Shown here one piece after another: positions 1 through 6,097 of a stretch of DNA of 8,502 nt. The DNA comes from Alphaproteobacteria bacterium (GTDB lineage: Bacteria; Pseudomonadota; Alphaproteobacteria; JAAXGF01). Numbering within the stretch: position 1 is the stretch's first letter; each line of letters starts with the position of its first letter. The notes below the pieces were generated by a model. The model saw only the letters and a program-made list of their open reading frames with translations. It was not told the DNA's origin and did not search any database. A program made the position numbers and the translations under genes. The stretch spans positions 1-8,502 of the forward strand of contig JAAXGF010000176.1 in NCBI GenBank assembly GCA_012267605.1, written 5' to 3'.

Positions 1-17
1 GGATCAGACCTGGGCAG

Positions 18-317
18 TTACCCGCCGTCAAAAAATCCCGACATAAAAATGAGATTTCCGTCATCCGGCTTCTCATTCACGGTAACCCCGTTTCCGGGGT
101 GCCGCGCGGGCTGCAAAAAATCAATCGGCGTGCCGCCCGGAACAATATTCTCTCTTTCTTCGAAGACTAGGACGAGATTGCCCTTCAAATCACGAATCGC
201 CTCAATAGCAAAGTTTTCCTTGACCCCGGAATATAATCCGGCCAAAAACGACAGGCCTAAAAACAAAATAGCCGTCGTAAAAATAAATATTAGCTTGTCT
301 AGGTTTTTTGGAATCAT
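18..317 (-). pseudogene. N-terminal fragment of a membrane-anchored arylsulfotransferase-family protein, probably frameshifted
   Basis: The 99-residue reading frame opens with a basic-hydrophobic segment (about residues 8-30) that looks like an uncleaved signal anchor, followed by a soluble part. The tail, with PARHPGNGVTVNE, then DDGNLIFMSGFFDGG, resembles from memory the start of the arylsulfotransferase (ASST) propeller in proteobacterial membrane-anchored members. There this region continues with GNE-RLI-type residues, and the full protein has several hundred residues. Here TAA follows DGG directly. Dropping one G from the GGG before the stop gives G-N-C-P-G-L-I, close to the expected continuation, so the gene may run off the left edge in a shifted frame. 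The start at 317 has only a weak GGAAAATA ribosome-binding site. Family assignment is moderate; the frameshift could be a true mutation or a sequencing error. Confidence 0.5.
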
Positions 318-403
318 TATTTTCCGAAAATTACTATCATTAACTCATAATGGATGACACTACAACTGTAAGGAATTTATTATTCAAGGGTCACAAAAAG
401 ACA

Positions 404-432
404 CTTAACTAATTTATTGTCGGCTTTGTCAA
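404..432 (-). promoter_or_regulatory. Possible promoter for the arylsulfotransferase-like gene
   Basis: On the minus strand a perfect -35 hexamer TTGACA (432 to 427) is followed after 17 bases by GTTAAG (409 to 404), a poor -10 match, in an AT-rich stretch about 90 bases before the start at 317. Only the -35 is convincing. Confidence 0.25.
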
Positions 433-544
433 GCTAATCCAGCTTGCTTACAGTGCGTCGCTTCGTCGCAGCAATTATACAGCGCTGGGCAAACATGGAC
501 ACTGGTGTAGCGATGGCCGTTGGCCACCGACCCACAGGTGACAG

Positions 545-574
545 TTGATCCCTTAGTGGTTGATCCTTTAGTGG
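545..574. repeat. Two-copy 15-bp tandem repeat
   Basis: TTGATCCCTTAGTGG (545-559) is followed directly by TTGATCCTTTAGTGG (560-574), matching at 14 of 15 positions. It lies in non-coding DNA and is probably a local slippage duplication. Confidence 0.75.
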
Positions 575-817
575 TGCAGGCCAAACGTGACAGCAGCGTG
601 CTCCCAATGACCGCTTATGACGCGGTAGGCGGCTCCTCCCACCGGCACTGCCATATGCCCAAGTGCGGTGTCGCCAAAATGACCTTGACGGCCCGTTTTT
701 GGCTATTCGGCGGTCATCAACAAGCAAGACGACCGTCAGCTTTCCGTTACAGGAGCGACCGTGCGCCGAACCCGCAAATTAGCCAGACTCATCCCTCGAC
801 AAAAAAAATCGCCCATT

Positions 818-859
818 CATGGCTTGACGGAGAAAAGCCGCCTAAACCCCCTACCCCAT
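818..859. repeat. Diverged intergenic element, copy A
   Basis: This stretch aligns with 3042-3084 in the same orientation. Shared anchors are TCATGG, then CGG-GAAAA, then CCCCCTACCC, at roughly 70% identity by eye with one gap. Both copies are outside genes. It may be an old interspersed repeat or a conserved non-coding motif; two copies are too few to decide. Confidence 0.3.
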
Positions 860-970
860 TGAAAAATACGAGATCAAACTACACCAGTACGACCGCTATC
901 GGATCCCATAGCCGCCGCACAAACGTCCCTCTTTTGACCGCCGAATCTGGACCGAAAGGGGCATTCACCC

Positions 971-998
971 AAACGAAAAGCGGCCCGCAAGGGCCGCT
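971..998 (-). terminator. Rho-independent terminator of the PEP-CTERM gene
   Basis: A perfect 8-bp GC-rich stem (AGCGGCCC 979-986 with GGGCCGCT 991-998) encloses a 4-base loop. On the minus strand it is followed by the T-rich run TTTCGTTT (978 to 971). It sits 24 bases past the stop codon of the minus-strand gene at 1022. Confidence 0.85.
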
Positions 999-1021
999 CA
1001 AGACGTTGCCTTAATACTGAA

Positions 1022-1663
1022 TTAGGCTGTTCTTCGTTTCCGCCGTCGGGCGAATGCTAAGGCCGTCAGACCCGCGCTGAATAGGGACAGCGTCGCAGGC
1101 TCCGGAACGTCCGCCGGGGGGTCCATCGTTGCGTTTGGGTCCGACCACACTGCATAGACCCGCCGTATATCGGTTGCGTCCGCGGATCCCAAATCCCTGT
1201 CCCTTTCCACCATGTCCAATTGCTGTAAGTCGATCTCATTGAAATCCGCATCGTCATTAAAGGCGTTGGACACCAAAACCAAAAATGGATCAGCGATCGC
1301 GAACGGCGTGAATGTGGAACAATTGTCCGCACTACAACCAAACGTCAAATTCGGCGTGGAATCGATGTTTGGGAACAGTGAGTTCAAGAAAACCTGATCC
1401 AGTAAAGCGATCGATGCCAGGATTGCGTCAGCCTCGTCAAATAAGAAATCCGAGTTTGAATCGCAACCATCGAATACATCGATGCATGTTCCGTCCTCGA
1501 ACGTCACGTCAAATAGTTGACCCCCAACGTCGACGTCCCTGGCTCCGACAAGTTGCCCGCCTTGGATATCCAAGATCGGCACCGCCTGCGCCGGAAAATG
1601 AACCATCCCGACAATTGCGAAAGTCAACATGGACAGGCTTGTCCAAAAACCACGAAAATTCAT
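1022..1663 (-). CDS. Exported PEP-CTERM sorting-domain protein
   Basis: The 213-residue protein has a signal peptide (residues 1-27, cleavage after AQA), an acidic exported domain, and a textbook PEP-CTERM tail: VPEP at 186-189, a hydrophobic helix at about 191-205, and the basic end RRRKRR at 206-211. In bacteria with exosortase (XrtA/EpsH), such tails are recognised at the inner membrane and cleaved, and the protein goes to the cell surface or exopolysaccharide matrix. Four cysteines (60, 67, 110, 115) form two close pairs that could be disulfides. The middle domain is not recognised. The ATG at 1663 was chosen because GGAGGA lies just upstream and the signal peptide starts there; an upstream GTG at 1735 stays in frame but lacks these signals. 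It is transcribed alone and ends at the hairpin at 971-998. Confidence 0.93.
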   Translation of the reverse strand: MNFRGFWTSLSMLTFAIVGMVHFPAQAVPILDIQGGQLVGARDVDVGGQLFDVTFEDGTCIDVFDGCDSNSDFLFDEADAILASIALLDQVFLNSLFPNIDSTPNLTFGCSADNCSTFTPFAIADPFLVLVSNAFNDDADFNEIDLQQLDMVERDRDLGSADATDIRRVYAVWSDPNATMDPPADVPEPATLSLFSAGLTALAFARRRKRRTA

Positions 1664-1806
1664 GATAATCCTCCAATTTTTTGACCACGTGATTCGAATG
1701 CCTGGCACCGCGAAGGGCCAGACGAACGGGCCCACAGTTGCACGCTAATGGACAACCGTGAGTTGTGATTTGCTATTACGAAAATTTCTGTGGTGCAAGC
1801 TAGCGT

Positions 1807-1839
1807 TAAGGGGTGTCTGCGAGATGCCGACACCCCTTA
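1807..1839 (-). other. Strong inverted repeat downstream of purC
   Basis: TAAGGGGTGTC (1807-1817) and GACACCCCTTA (1829-1839) form a perfect 11-bp stem around an 11-base loop. It lies about 70 bases past the purC stop codon. Neither strand has a T-run after it, so it is not a classic intrinsic terminator. It could be a 3'-end stabiliser, a Rho-assisted terminator or a protein-binding palindrome. Confidence 0.6.
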
Positions 1840-1878
1840 GAATTCGAAGAATCGTCTCGATCGGAACGCGTCTTCACC

Positions 1879-1900
1879 CGGTCGGAGACTTCCCCGACCG
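1879..1900 (-). terminator. Hairpin just after purC, possible weak terminator
   Basis: CGGTCGG (1879-1885) and CCGACCG (1894-1900) form a 7-bp GC-rich stem with an 8-base loop, starting 6 bases after the purC stop codon. There is no T-run, so termination is uncertain. It may act with the larger hairpin at 1807-1839. Confidence 0.35.
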
Positions 1901-1906
1901 AAAATC

Positions 1907-2869
1907 TTAGGAAATGGTGTAACTTCTCGCGCCGTCTAGGGCGTCCCGCAGGTCTGGAACGTCGTCACGCGAGGCGTTTGGCTGCAAACCGAACTTGCGC
2001 GACAGCGCCTGGTACTTGCCGATCGCTGCCTCCTTAATGCCGTCCGTAAGGTACGGTACCGGGGAGGCATCGCTTTTGGGATCGTAGCCGTTGTCGATTA
2101 CCATCTGGCGCACAAATTCCTTGTCGAGACTTTCAGGCGCTTCGCCATTCGCCAGGCGCCGCTCGTAGGATTCGGCGATCCAGTATCGTGACGAGTCTGG
2201 GGTGTGTACCTCGTCGACGAATAAAAGCGTCCCGTCGGAGAGCAATCCAAGCTCGTACTTCGTGTCGACGAGAATCATACCATGGCGGGAGGCGACCTCC
2301 TGCCCTAGCGCGAAAACTTTCATGACCATTTCCGCCGCTTGATCGAACAAGGCCTGCGGCATGATCCCGCGTTCAATGATCTCGACCGGCGATATGTTTT
2401 CATCGTGTCCGTCGACCGCTTTGGTGGACGGCGTCAGGATATTCTCCTTGAATTTCTCGTTCTTTTTCATCCCCGCCGGCATTTCCACGCCGGATATCAT
2501 GCGCGAATGATGCTGATACGCGTGCCAGGACGATGTCGTGGTTGATCCTGTCAAGTATCCGCGCACGACAAACTCAATCGGGACGACGTCGGCGTTTCGG
2601 TTGTAGGTGACGTTGGGATGGGGCTGATGAAGAAAATGGGTTGGGATATCGAGATCACCGAGCCGGTTAAACCAATCCGTCGCGATTGCGTTCAGTATCG
2701 CGCCTTTCCCGGGGATCGCGCCAAGCACGTGGTCGAACGCAGAAACACGATCCGTGACGAGTATGGCGCGAACGCCGTTTTCGAAGACATAGCTTTCCCG
2801 CACTTTGCCTGAGTGGCGATGACACCGATCGATCTCCGGTCCATTCAAAATTCCTCCAGACTCCCCCAT
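1907..2869 (-). CDS. purC: Phosphoribosylaminoimidazole-succinocarboxamide synthase (SAICAR synthase)
   Basis: This is the cytosolic enzyme of de novo purine synthesis that joins CAIR and aspartate with ATP to make SAICAR (EC 6.3.2.6). The 320 residues fit the longer, about 300-residue form of the family rather than the about 240-residue form. Visible family blocks, in order: SGKVRESY (nucleotide-binding start), TDRVSAFD, the IPGKG loop, EFVVRGYLTGS, TPSTKA followed by HDENIS (substrate binding), ILVDTKYELG, and DEVHTPDSSRYW. No key block is missing. The start at 2869 was chosen because AGGAG lies four bases upstream; the adjacent ATG at 2872 would leave only one base of spacing, and an in-frame TTG slightly downstream is also possible. 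The gene stands alone, with about 530 bases of gene-poor DNA upstream and hairpins downstream. Confidence 0.97.
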   Translation of the reverse strand: MGESGGILNGPEIDRCHRHSGKVRESYVFENGVRAILVTDRVSAFDHVLGAIPGKGAILNAIATDWFNRLGDLDIPTHFLHQPHPNVTYNRNADVVPIEFVVRGYLTGSTTTSSWHAYQHHSRMISGVEMPAGMKKNEKFKENILTPSTKAVDGHDENISPVEIIERGIMPQALFDQAAEMVMKVFALGQEVASRHGMILVDTKYELGLLSDGTLLFVDEVHTPDSSRYWIAESYERRLANGEAPESLDKEFVRQMVIDNGYDPKSDASPVPYLTDGIKEAAIGKYQALSRKFGLQPNASRDDVPDLRDALDGARSYTIS

Positions 2870-3041
2870 CATTCTCCTCGCTTTTGTTCCAATGGCCGTT
2901 TCACTAAGGCCGTCCAAAAATTTTGCGGCGCAACCCGCAACGATCGATACAAACAGAGCTTCGAATCGGCATCAAGAGGCAACCTCACCCGGGGCAACTT
3001 TTGCAGCGTCCTTGACACCGCTCCGGACCCCTAAAACACAA

Positions 3042-3084
3042 TCATGGATCGGCGGGGAAAACGCGCCCAGAGCCCCCTACCCGC
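3042..3084. repeat. Diverged intergenic element, copy B
   Basis: This is the partner of 818-859, sharing TCATGG, CGG-GAAAA and CCCCCTACCC in the same order and spacing apart from one gap. It sits about 170-215 bases upstream of the purC start. Confidence 0.3.
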
Positions 3085-3240
3085 CTAGCAATTCCCAACG
3101 GCTCACTGTGCACGATGGGAAGTGTTTTGTGAAAGTCCCTTCTCGGCACCAGCGATAGCAGCGGGCCCGACCTATCTGGGAAGTGACCACGCGGTTTGTG
3201 TACAAAAACTGCTCTCGCTCGCGAATATTTCGGGCGCCTA

Positions 3241-3254
3241 CTTTGAATTCAAAG
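3241..3254. promoter_or_regulatory. 14-bp perfect palindrome, possible operator
   Basis: CTTTGAATTCAAAG reads the same on both strands with no spacer, in non-coding DNA, just before a possible small ORF start at 3257. Perfect symmetry of this length fits a dimeric regulator site, but no second copy was seen in the window, and chance is possible. Confidence 0.3.
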
Positions 3255-3256
3255 CG

Positions 3257-3382
3257 ATGAACGACGCCGCGCGTCTCATGCGTGCGCAAGAAATTCGCGC
3301 TAATCGAACTGACCTTAAAAGGCAGTACGGAAGTTTCCGAAAATGGTGCTGGCCTAGCCCTCTGCGCCAGGCCTTAAAATAA
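3257..3382 (+). CDS. Doubtful small ORF of 41 residues
   Basis: The frame starts MNDAARLMRAQEIRANR and ends in a tryptophan- and arginine-containing tail (FRKWCW near residue 28). It is highly basic and could form an amphipathic helix. An in-frame GTG at 3122 would extend it to 86 residues. There is no convincing ribosome-binding site at either start and I do not recognise a family. It lies just after the 14-bp palindrome. It may be a chance frame. Confidence 0.2.
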   Translation: MNDAARLMRAQEIRANRTDLKRQYGSFRKWCWPSPLRQALK

Positions 3383-3403
3383 AATTCGTGATTGTGGCGT
3401 CGG

Positions 3404-3844
3404 TCAACGCGTCCGCAAAACCTGCACGTAATCGCGCATAACTTGGGCTTCTAACTTTGTTTCCTTAAGACGCAGTTTCACGACGTCGCCAATACTTATG
3501 ACTCCCAGGAGCCGTTCGCCTTTCATCACCGGCATATGGCGAACCCGCTTCTCCGTCATCGTGTGCATGACGTCGATGATGGCGTCTTCCATGGTGCAAG
3601 TCGGCACCTCGGTCGCCATAATTTCCTTCACCTGGATTTCGCTTTGAGGCCGGTCCATTGCGGCAACCGCGAGCACGATGTCCCGCTCGGAAATGAGGCC
3701 GACCAGAATGCCTCGCTCGCTGATGACGACAAGACTGCCGGCATTGTAATCGTGCATGGTCTGCGCAGCCTCAACCAGCGTGTCCTCGCGCTTTGCTTTG
3801 GCCACGGCGCACCCTTTGTCATCGATAATATTTTTCACGATCAT
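3404..3844 (-). CDS. Two-CBS-domain protein, likely ligand-sensing regulator
   Basis: The 146-residue protein is almost entirely a tandem CBS pair (Bateman module). CBS1 spans about residues 7-62 with GSLVVI and GLISERDIV. CBS2 spans about 74-125 with MTEKRVRHMPV and GVISIGDVVK. Such modules bind adenosyl ligands such as AMP, ATP or S-adenosylmethionine in the cleft between domains. Stand-alone versions are presumed cytosolic sensors acting on partner proteins. No catalytic or DNA-binding domain is attached, and there is no signal peptide. The ATG at 3844 has AGGAG about seven bases upstream. The gene appears to be transcribed alone, with about 270 bases separating it from the fusion gene upstream. 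The specific ligand and partner cannot be read from the sequence. Confidence 0.93.
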   Translation of the reverse strand: MIVKNIIDDKGCAVAKAKREDTLVEAAQTMHDYNAGSLVVISERGILVGLISERDIVLAVAAMDRPQSEIQVKEIMATEVPTCTMEDAIIDVMHTMTEKRVRHMPVMKGERLLGVISIGDVVKLRLKETKLEAQVMRDYVQVLRTR

Positions 3845-4114
3845 CTGATGCTCCTGATGTCAAGCCGCCCGAATTACCCAAAATTCCGGAAACAGCTCTC
3901 TTCGATTAGCGAAAATCAAATGAACGTATTTATGAATGTTAATTTTGGCCTTCGTCAGCTGGCTTGCAAGGGGATGCCAAATCAATTATGGGCGATTTGA
4001 CCATCCCGAGCGTCTATACCAAGCCGGCGAACGCGCAAAGCGAAACCGAAGCTGGGCGGGCGTAACAGCGGTGTTGCCTAGATGCAAAGCAATCCAGTCT
4101 GCCAGATTGTAGGG

Positions 4115-5146
4115 TTACCAAAATCCCATTTGTCGCCGTTTTTCGAGATAACGCTGGTGGTAATCTTCGGCCCTGAAAAACGGTGGCGCCGAACGGATAT
4201 CGGTAACGATTGGGTTTGCGTACCGGCCCGAGGATGCGAGCTTGTCGCGAGCGACACGGGCGGCTGCTTCCTGAGCCGGACCATGAAAGAAAATCACGGA
4301 GCGGTATTGCTCGCCGATGTCGGGACCTTGCCGGTTGAGCGTCGTCGGATCGTGAATGCTCCAAAATACCTCCAACAACCTCTCGTAAGACACCTTGCGC
4401 GGATCGAATGTCACCTGGACAACCTCCGCATGGCCGGTGCTCCCACTGCAAACGACCTCATAGGAAGGATTTTCGAAGTGACCCCCGGCGTATCCCACGG
4501 TCGCATCGGCGACGCCGTCAACCTGTCGAAACGCCTCTTCGACGTTCCAGAAACATCCTGCCCCGAAGGTTGCCTTTTCCATTCCCGTCCCTCCGGGTGT
4601 CTTGGTGCCCGAATCGGCGCCGGATAATGCGGATTCAGTGCCGCCGAGGCCCGCGCCGCGATTGACGTTCGTTTCGTCCCGCACATTCCCTTGGTTATTG
4701 GAGGTTCCGCTGTCGGACCTGTGACTGTCGGCGTTAGCTGTTGGTCTGCCGCAGGAATCGCCGTCAGAACAATACCTGTTCGCCCACCGCCGTAGCGTTT
4801 GGGAGCGCTCGCCAGGTATCGGCTCGACGATCGTGGTTGCCGAATCGTGCCGTACCATGCGTACCAATCCCCAGCCACGCAGGGTATTGATCCGCCGCAG
4901 AACCTGCCCTTCGGGCATGCCAAGCGCGGCACTCAATCTCCCCGGCGTAAATCGGGCACCCGACAGGCGGCACATGATATCCCTGAGCGCCTCGTCGCTG
5001 AGTATGGCGAAAAGTTGGTTAAACTCACTCGCCATGCCGAATGTGGTTCCGGGACCGCCGAGACTAGTGGGATAGGGGTTTTCGGCGCGCACTGGCATAC
5101 TGGCAAGAAAACCGGCAAGCACGGTGACAGCGACGTAGGTCTTCAT
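4115..5146 (-). CDS. msrA: Exported winged-helix-like domain fused to peptide methionine sulfoxide reductase A
   Basis: The 343-residue protein has three parts. A signal peptide covers residues 1-21 (cleavage after VRA). A winged-helix-like domain of ArsR type covers about 41-115 (LSDEALRDIMCRL, a predicted recognition helix around 80-92, then a wing), ending with YC-X5-C (C126, C132). After a hydrophilic linker (about 134-188), MsrA covers 189-343. MsrA reduces methionine-S-sulfoxide in proteins. Its core is complete: GCFW with catalytic C198, GYAGG, the TGHAE block, HDPT-NRQG, QYRS, and EDYHQRY. The usual C-terminal resolving cysteine is absent; the protein ends QMGFW. The start at 5146 has GGGGGAGG directly upstream and begins the signal peptide; the frame stays open to 5281 without such support. 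The wHTH domain is paralogous to 5653-6069. Export implies a periplasmic role; DNA binding there would be odd, so the fold may be reused. Confidence 0.88.
   Translation of the reverse strand: MKTYVAVTVLAGFLASMPVRAENPYPTSLGGPGTTFGMASEFNQLFAILSDEALRDIMCRLSGARFTPGRLSAALGMPEGQVLRRINTLRGWGLVRMVRHDSATTIVEPIPGERSQTLRRWANRYCSDGDSCGRPTANADSHRSDSGTSNNQGNVRDETNVNRGAGLGGTESALSGADSGTKTPGGTGMEKATFGAGCFWNVEEAFRQVDGVADATVGYAGGHFENPSYEVVCSGSTGHAEVVQVTFDPRKVSYERLLEVFWSIHDPTTLNRQGPDIGEQYRSVIFFHGPAQEAAARVARDKLASSGRYANPIVTDIRSAPPFFRAEDYHQRYLEKRRQMGFW
4588..4594 (-). promoter_or_regulatory. Internal ribosome-binding site before the MsrA domain
   Basis: On the minus strand GGAGGGA (4594 to 4588) puts GGAGG seven bases before an in-frame ATG at 4582. 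That ATG begins MEKATFGAGCFW, which is exactly how many stand-alone MsrA proteins start. Translation from here would give a complete 155-residue MsrA without signal peptide or winged-helix domain. Use of this site is inferred. Confidence 0.55.
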
Positions 5147-5652
5147 TTCCTCCCCCTTGAAGGGCCAAAAGGCGATGATAATAGCACGCGTCTGACTGCC
5201 AGCGAACAACGCCGCTGGCCAAAATCGCGACCAACGAACTATCGTTTCCCGACATGGCACAAAATTTGTCATCCCGCGCATGACCTAACCCACATCCCGC
5301 CCTTTTTAATTGTCATACACGAGGCCTACATTGCCGCTGGTTAATCGCCGTCGTTGGCGCCGGGTGATTGATTTTGTTGATTCCTTGACAGGCTCATGCT
5401 TCCCTCCGTTGCCGTCGCGAACGAGTGGCTGAGGGTGCCTGTTTGCCGGCCTCGTAGATGGTTGATGGGATGGGGGCTTGTGAGTAACGATAACGGTTTT
5501 TTGACGCGTTTGGTTTCCATTGTCCGTTCGGAAATTGCCGCTGTCGCGCAGCGGCCGATTTCAGCTGCACGACCTAGGAACAAGGCTCCTACCCCCTCTG
5601 TGCCGCCATACCCCATTTCAAAAAGCTGTTCCCACAAGAATTCTCGCGCCCC
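5147..5652. other. Divergent intergenic region between the two winged-helix-like genes
   Basis: About 500 bases separate the oppositely directed starts at 5146 and 5653. The left part holds the possible promoter at 5178-5206. Reading frames across the rest lack ribosome-binding sites and recognisable protein features. No strong promoter was found for the rightward gene; a TTGACA near 5383 has no matching -10. Confidence 0.5.
5178..5206 (-). promoter_or_regulatory. Possible promoter of the winged-helix-MsrA gene
   Basis: On the minus strand TATTAT (5183 to 5178) is a good -10 box, with 17 bases separating it from TTCGCT (5206 to 5201), a weak -35. Transcription would start near 5171, about 25 bases before the ATG at 5146. 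Confidence 0.35.
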
Positions 5653-6069
5653 ATGAAGGCTTTGACGTTTGGGCTCCTCGTTTTCAGCATGACACTGACC
5701 GCCTCGGATGCCTGCGGCGCGCGGAAGAAGGCGTCGCCGTCGGACGACGAACCGGTGATCTACGATGATGCGATTGTCGAGTACCACAAAAATATGACGG
5801 TTCTCGACGACTATATACTTCGCCGGGTGATTTGCCGGTTGTCCTCCCAAGCTTTTGAGCCCGGCGCCCTCGCCAAAGCCATGGGTGAAGACCTCAACGT
5901 CGTCGAAGCGCGGATAAATACCCTGAAAAAATGGGGCTTGGTTCGCATGCGCAAAACTGATTGGGGCGCCGAGATCGTCGAGCCCATTCCGGGTGAAGGC
6001 GCGAAAACTTTAAAGAAGTGGGAGGATATATATTGCGTAAATGGGGAGAGCTGCGACTCGGTTCATTGA
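5653..6069 (+). CDS. Exported winged-helix-like protein with CX5C tail, paralogue of the MsrA-fused domain
   Basis: The 138-residue protein begins with a likely signal peptide (MKALTFGLLVFSMTLTASDA, cleavage possible after residue 20), then a polar stretch, then a winged-helix-like domain at about 50-117 and a YC-X5-C ending (C128, C134). Residues 51-134 align without gaps to residues 49-132 of the fusion at 4115-5146. I counted about 43 identities in 84 positions, including CRLS, RINTL, WGLVRM, IVEPIPGE and both tail cysteines. Known ArsR/MarR-type regulators are cytosolic, so an exported version is unusual. The ATG at 5653 lacks a clear Shine-Dalgarno sequence, but the signal peptide begins there. 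The SDAC segment is not a good lipobox. It converges on the small gene ending at 6098, 28 bases away. The function is unknown. Confidence 0.82.
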   Translation: MKALTFGLLVFSMTLTASDACGARKKASPSDDEPVIYDDAIVEYHKNMTVLDDYILRRVICRLSSQAFEPGALAKAMGEDLNVVEARINTLKKWGLVRMRKTDWGAEIVEPIPGEGAKTLKKWEDIYCVNGESCDSVH

Positions 6070-6097
6070 AACCTGGCCATCGAGCTCCCCGAACACT

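Larger units (their letters stand above)
318..970. other. Gene-free region with a short tandem repeat and one copy of a diverged intergenic element
   Basis: No reading frame here has a ribosome-binding site or a recognisable protein pattern. The longest plus-strand frame runs on through the terminator hairpin of the next gene and is low-complexity. The stretch next to 318 is AT-rich and probably carries the promoter of the leftward gene. Positions 545-574 hold a 15-bp tandem duplication. Positions 818-859 resemble 3042-3084 in the purC upstream region. The rest may be decayed sequence. Confidence 0.5.
2870..3403. other. Gene-poor region between purC and the CBS gene
   Basis: This presumably contains the purC promoter, but no clear -35/-10 pair stands out on the minus strand. 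It holds copy B of the diverged element (3042-3084), a 14-bp perfect palindrome (3241-3254) and a doubtful small plus-strand ORF. A loose hairpin, GGCCT with AGGCC around a 13-base loop (about 3350-3373), lies downstream of the CBS gene but lacks a good T-run. Confidence 0.5.

Noticed and set aside
434..727. 97-residue minus-strand frame
   Set aside because: Low-complexity, rich in R, S and P, no ribosome-binding site and no recognisable domain; a brief LLVDDR resemblance to response regulators does not continue.
520..1014. 164-residue plus-strand frame
   Set aside because: It reads through the terminator hairpin of the PEP-CTERM gene, contains the tandem duplication and has no protein-like pattern.
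1066..1341. 91-residue minus-strand frame and two plus-strand frames over the PEP-CTERM gene
   Set aside because: They are out-of-frame shadows of a gene with clear signal peptide, sorting tail, ribosome-binding site and terminator.
5147..5281. N-terminal extension of the winged-helix-MsrA protein
   Set aside because: The frame is open, but the signal peptide and purine-rich ribosome-binding site both point to 5146, and a good -10 box lies inside the extension.
5341..5850. 169-residue minus-strand frame
   Set aside because: Overlaps the start of the well-supported gene at 5653, has no supporting start signal, and its composition is not protein-like.
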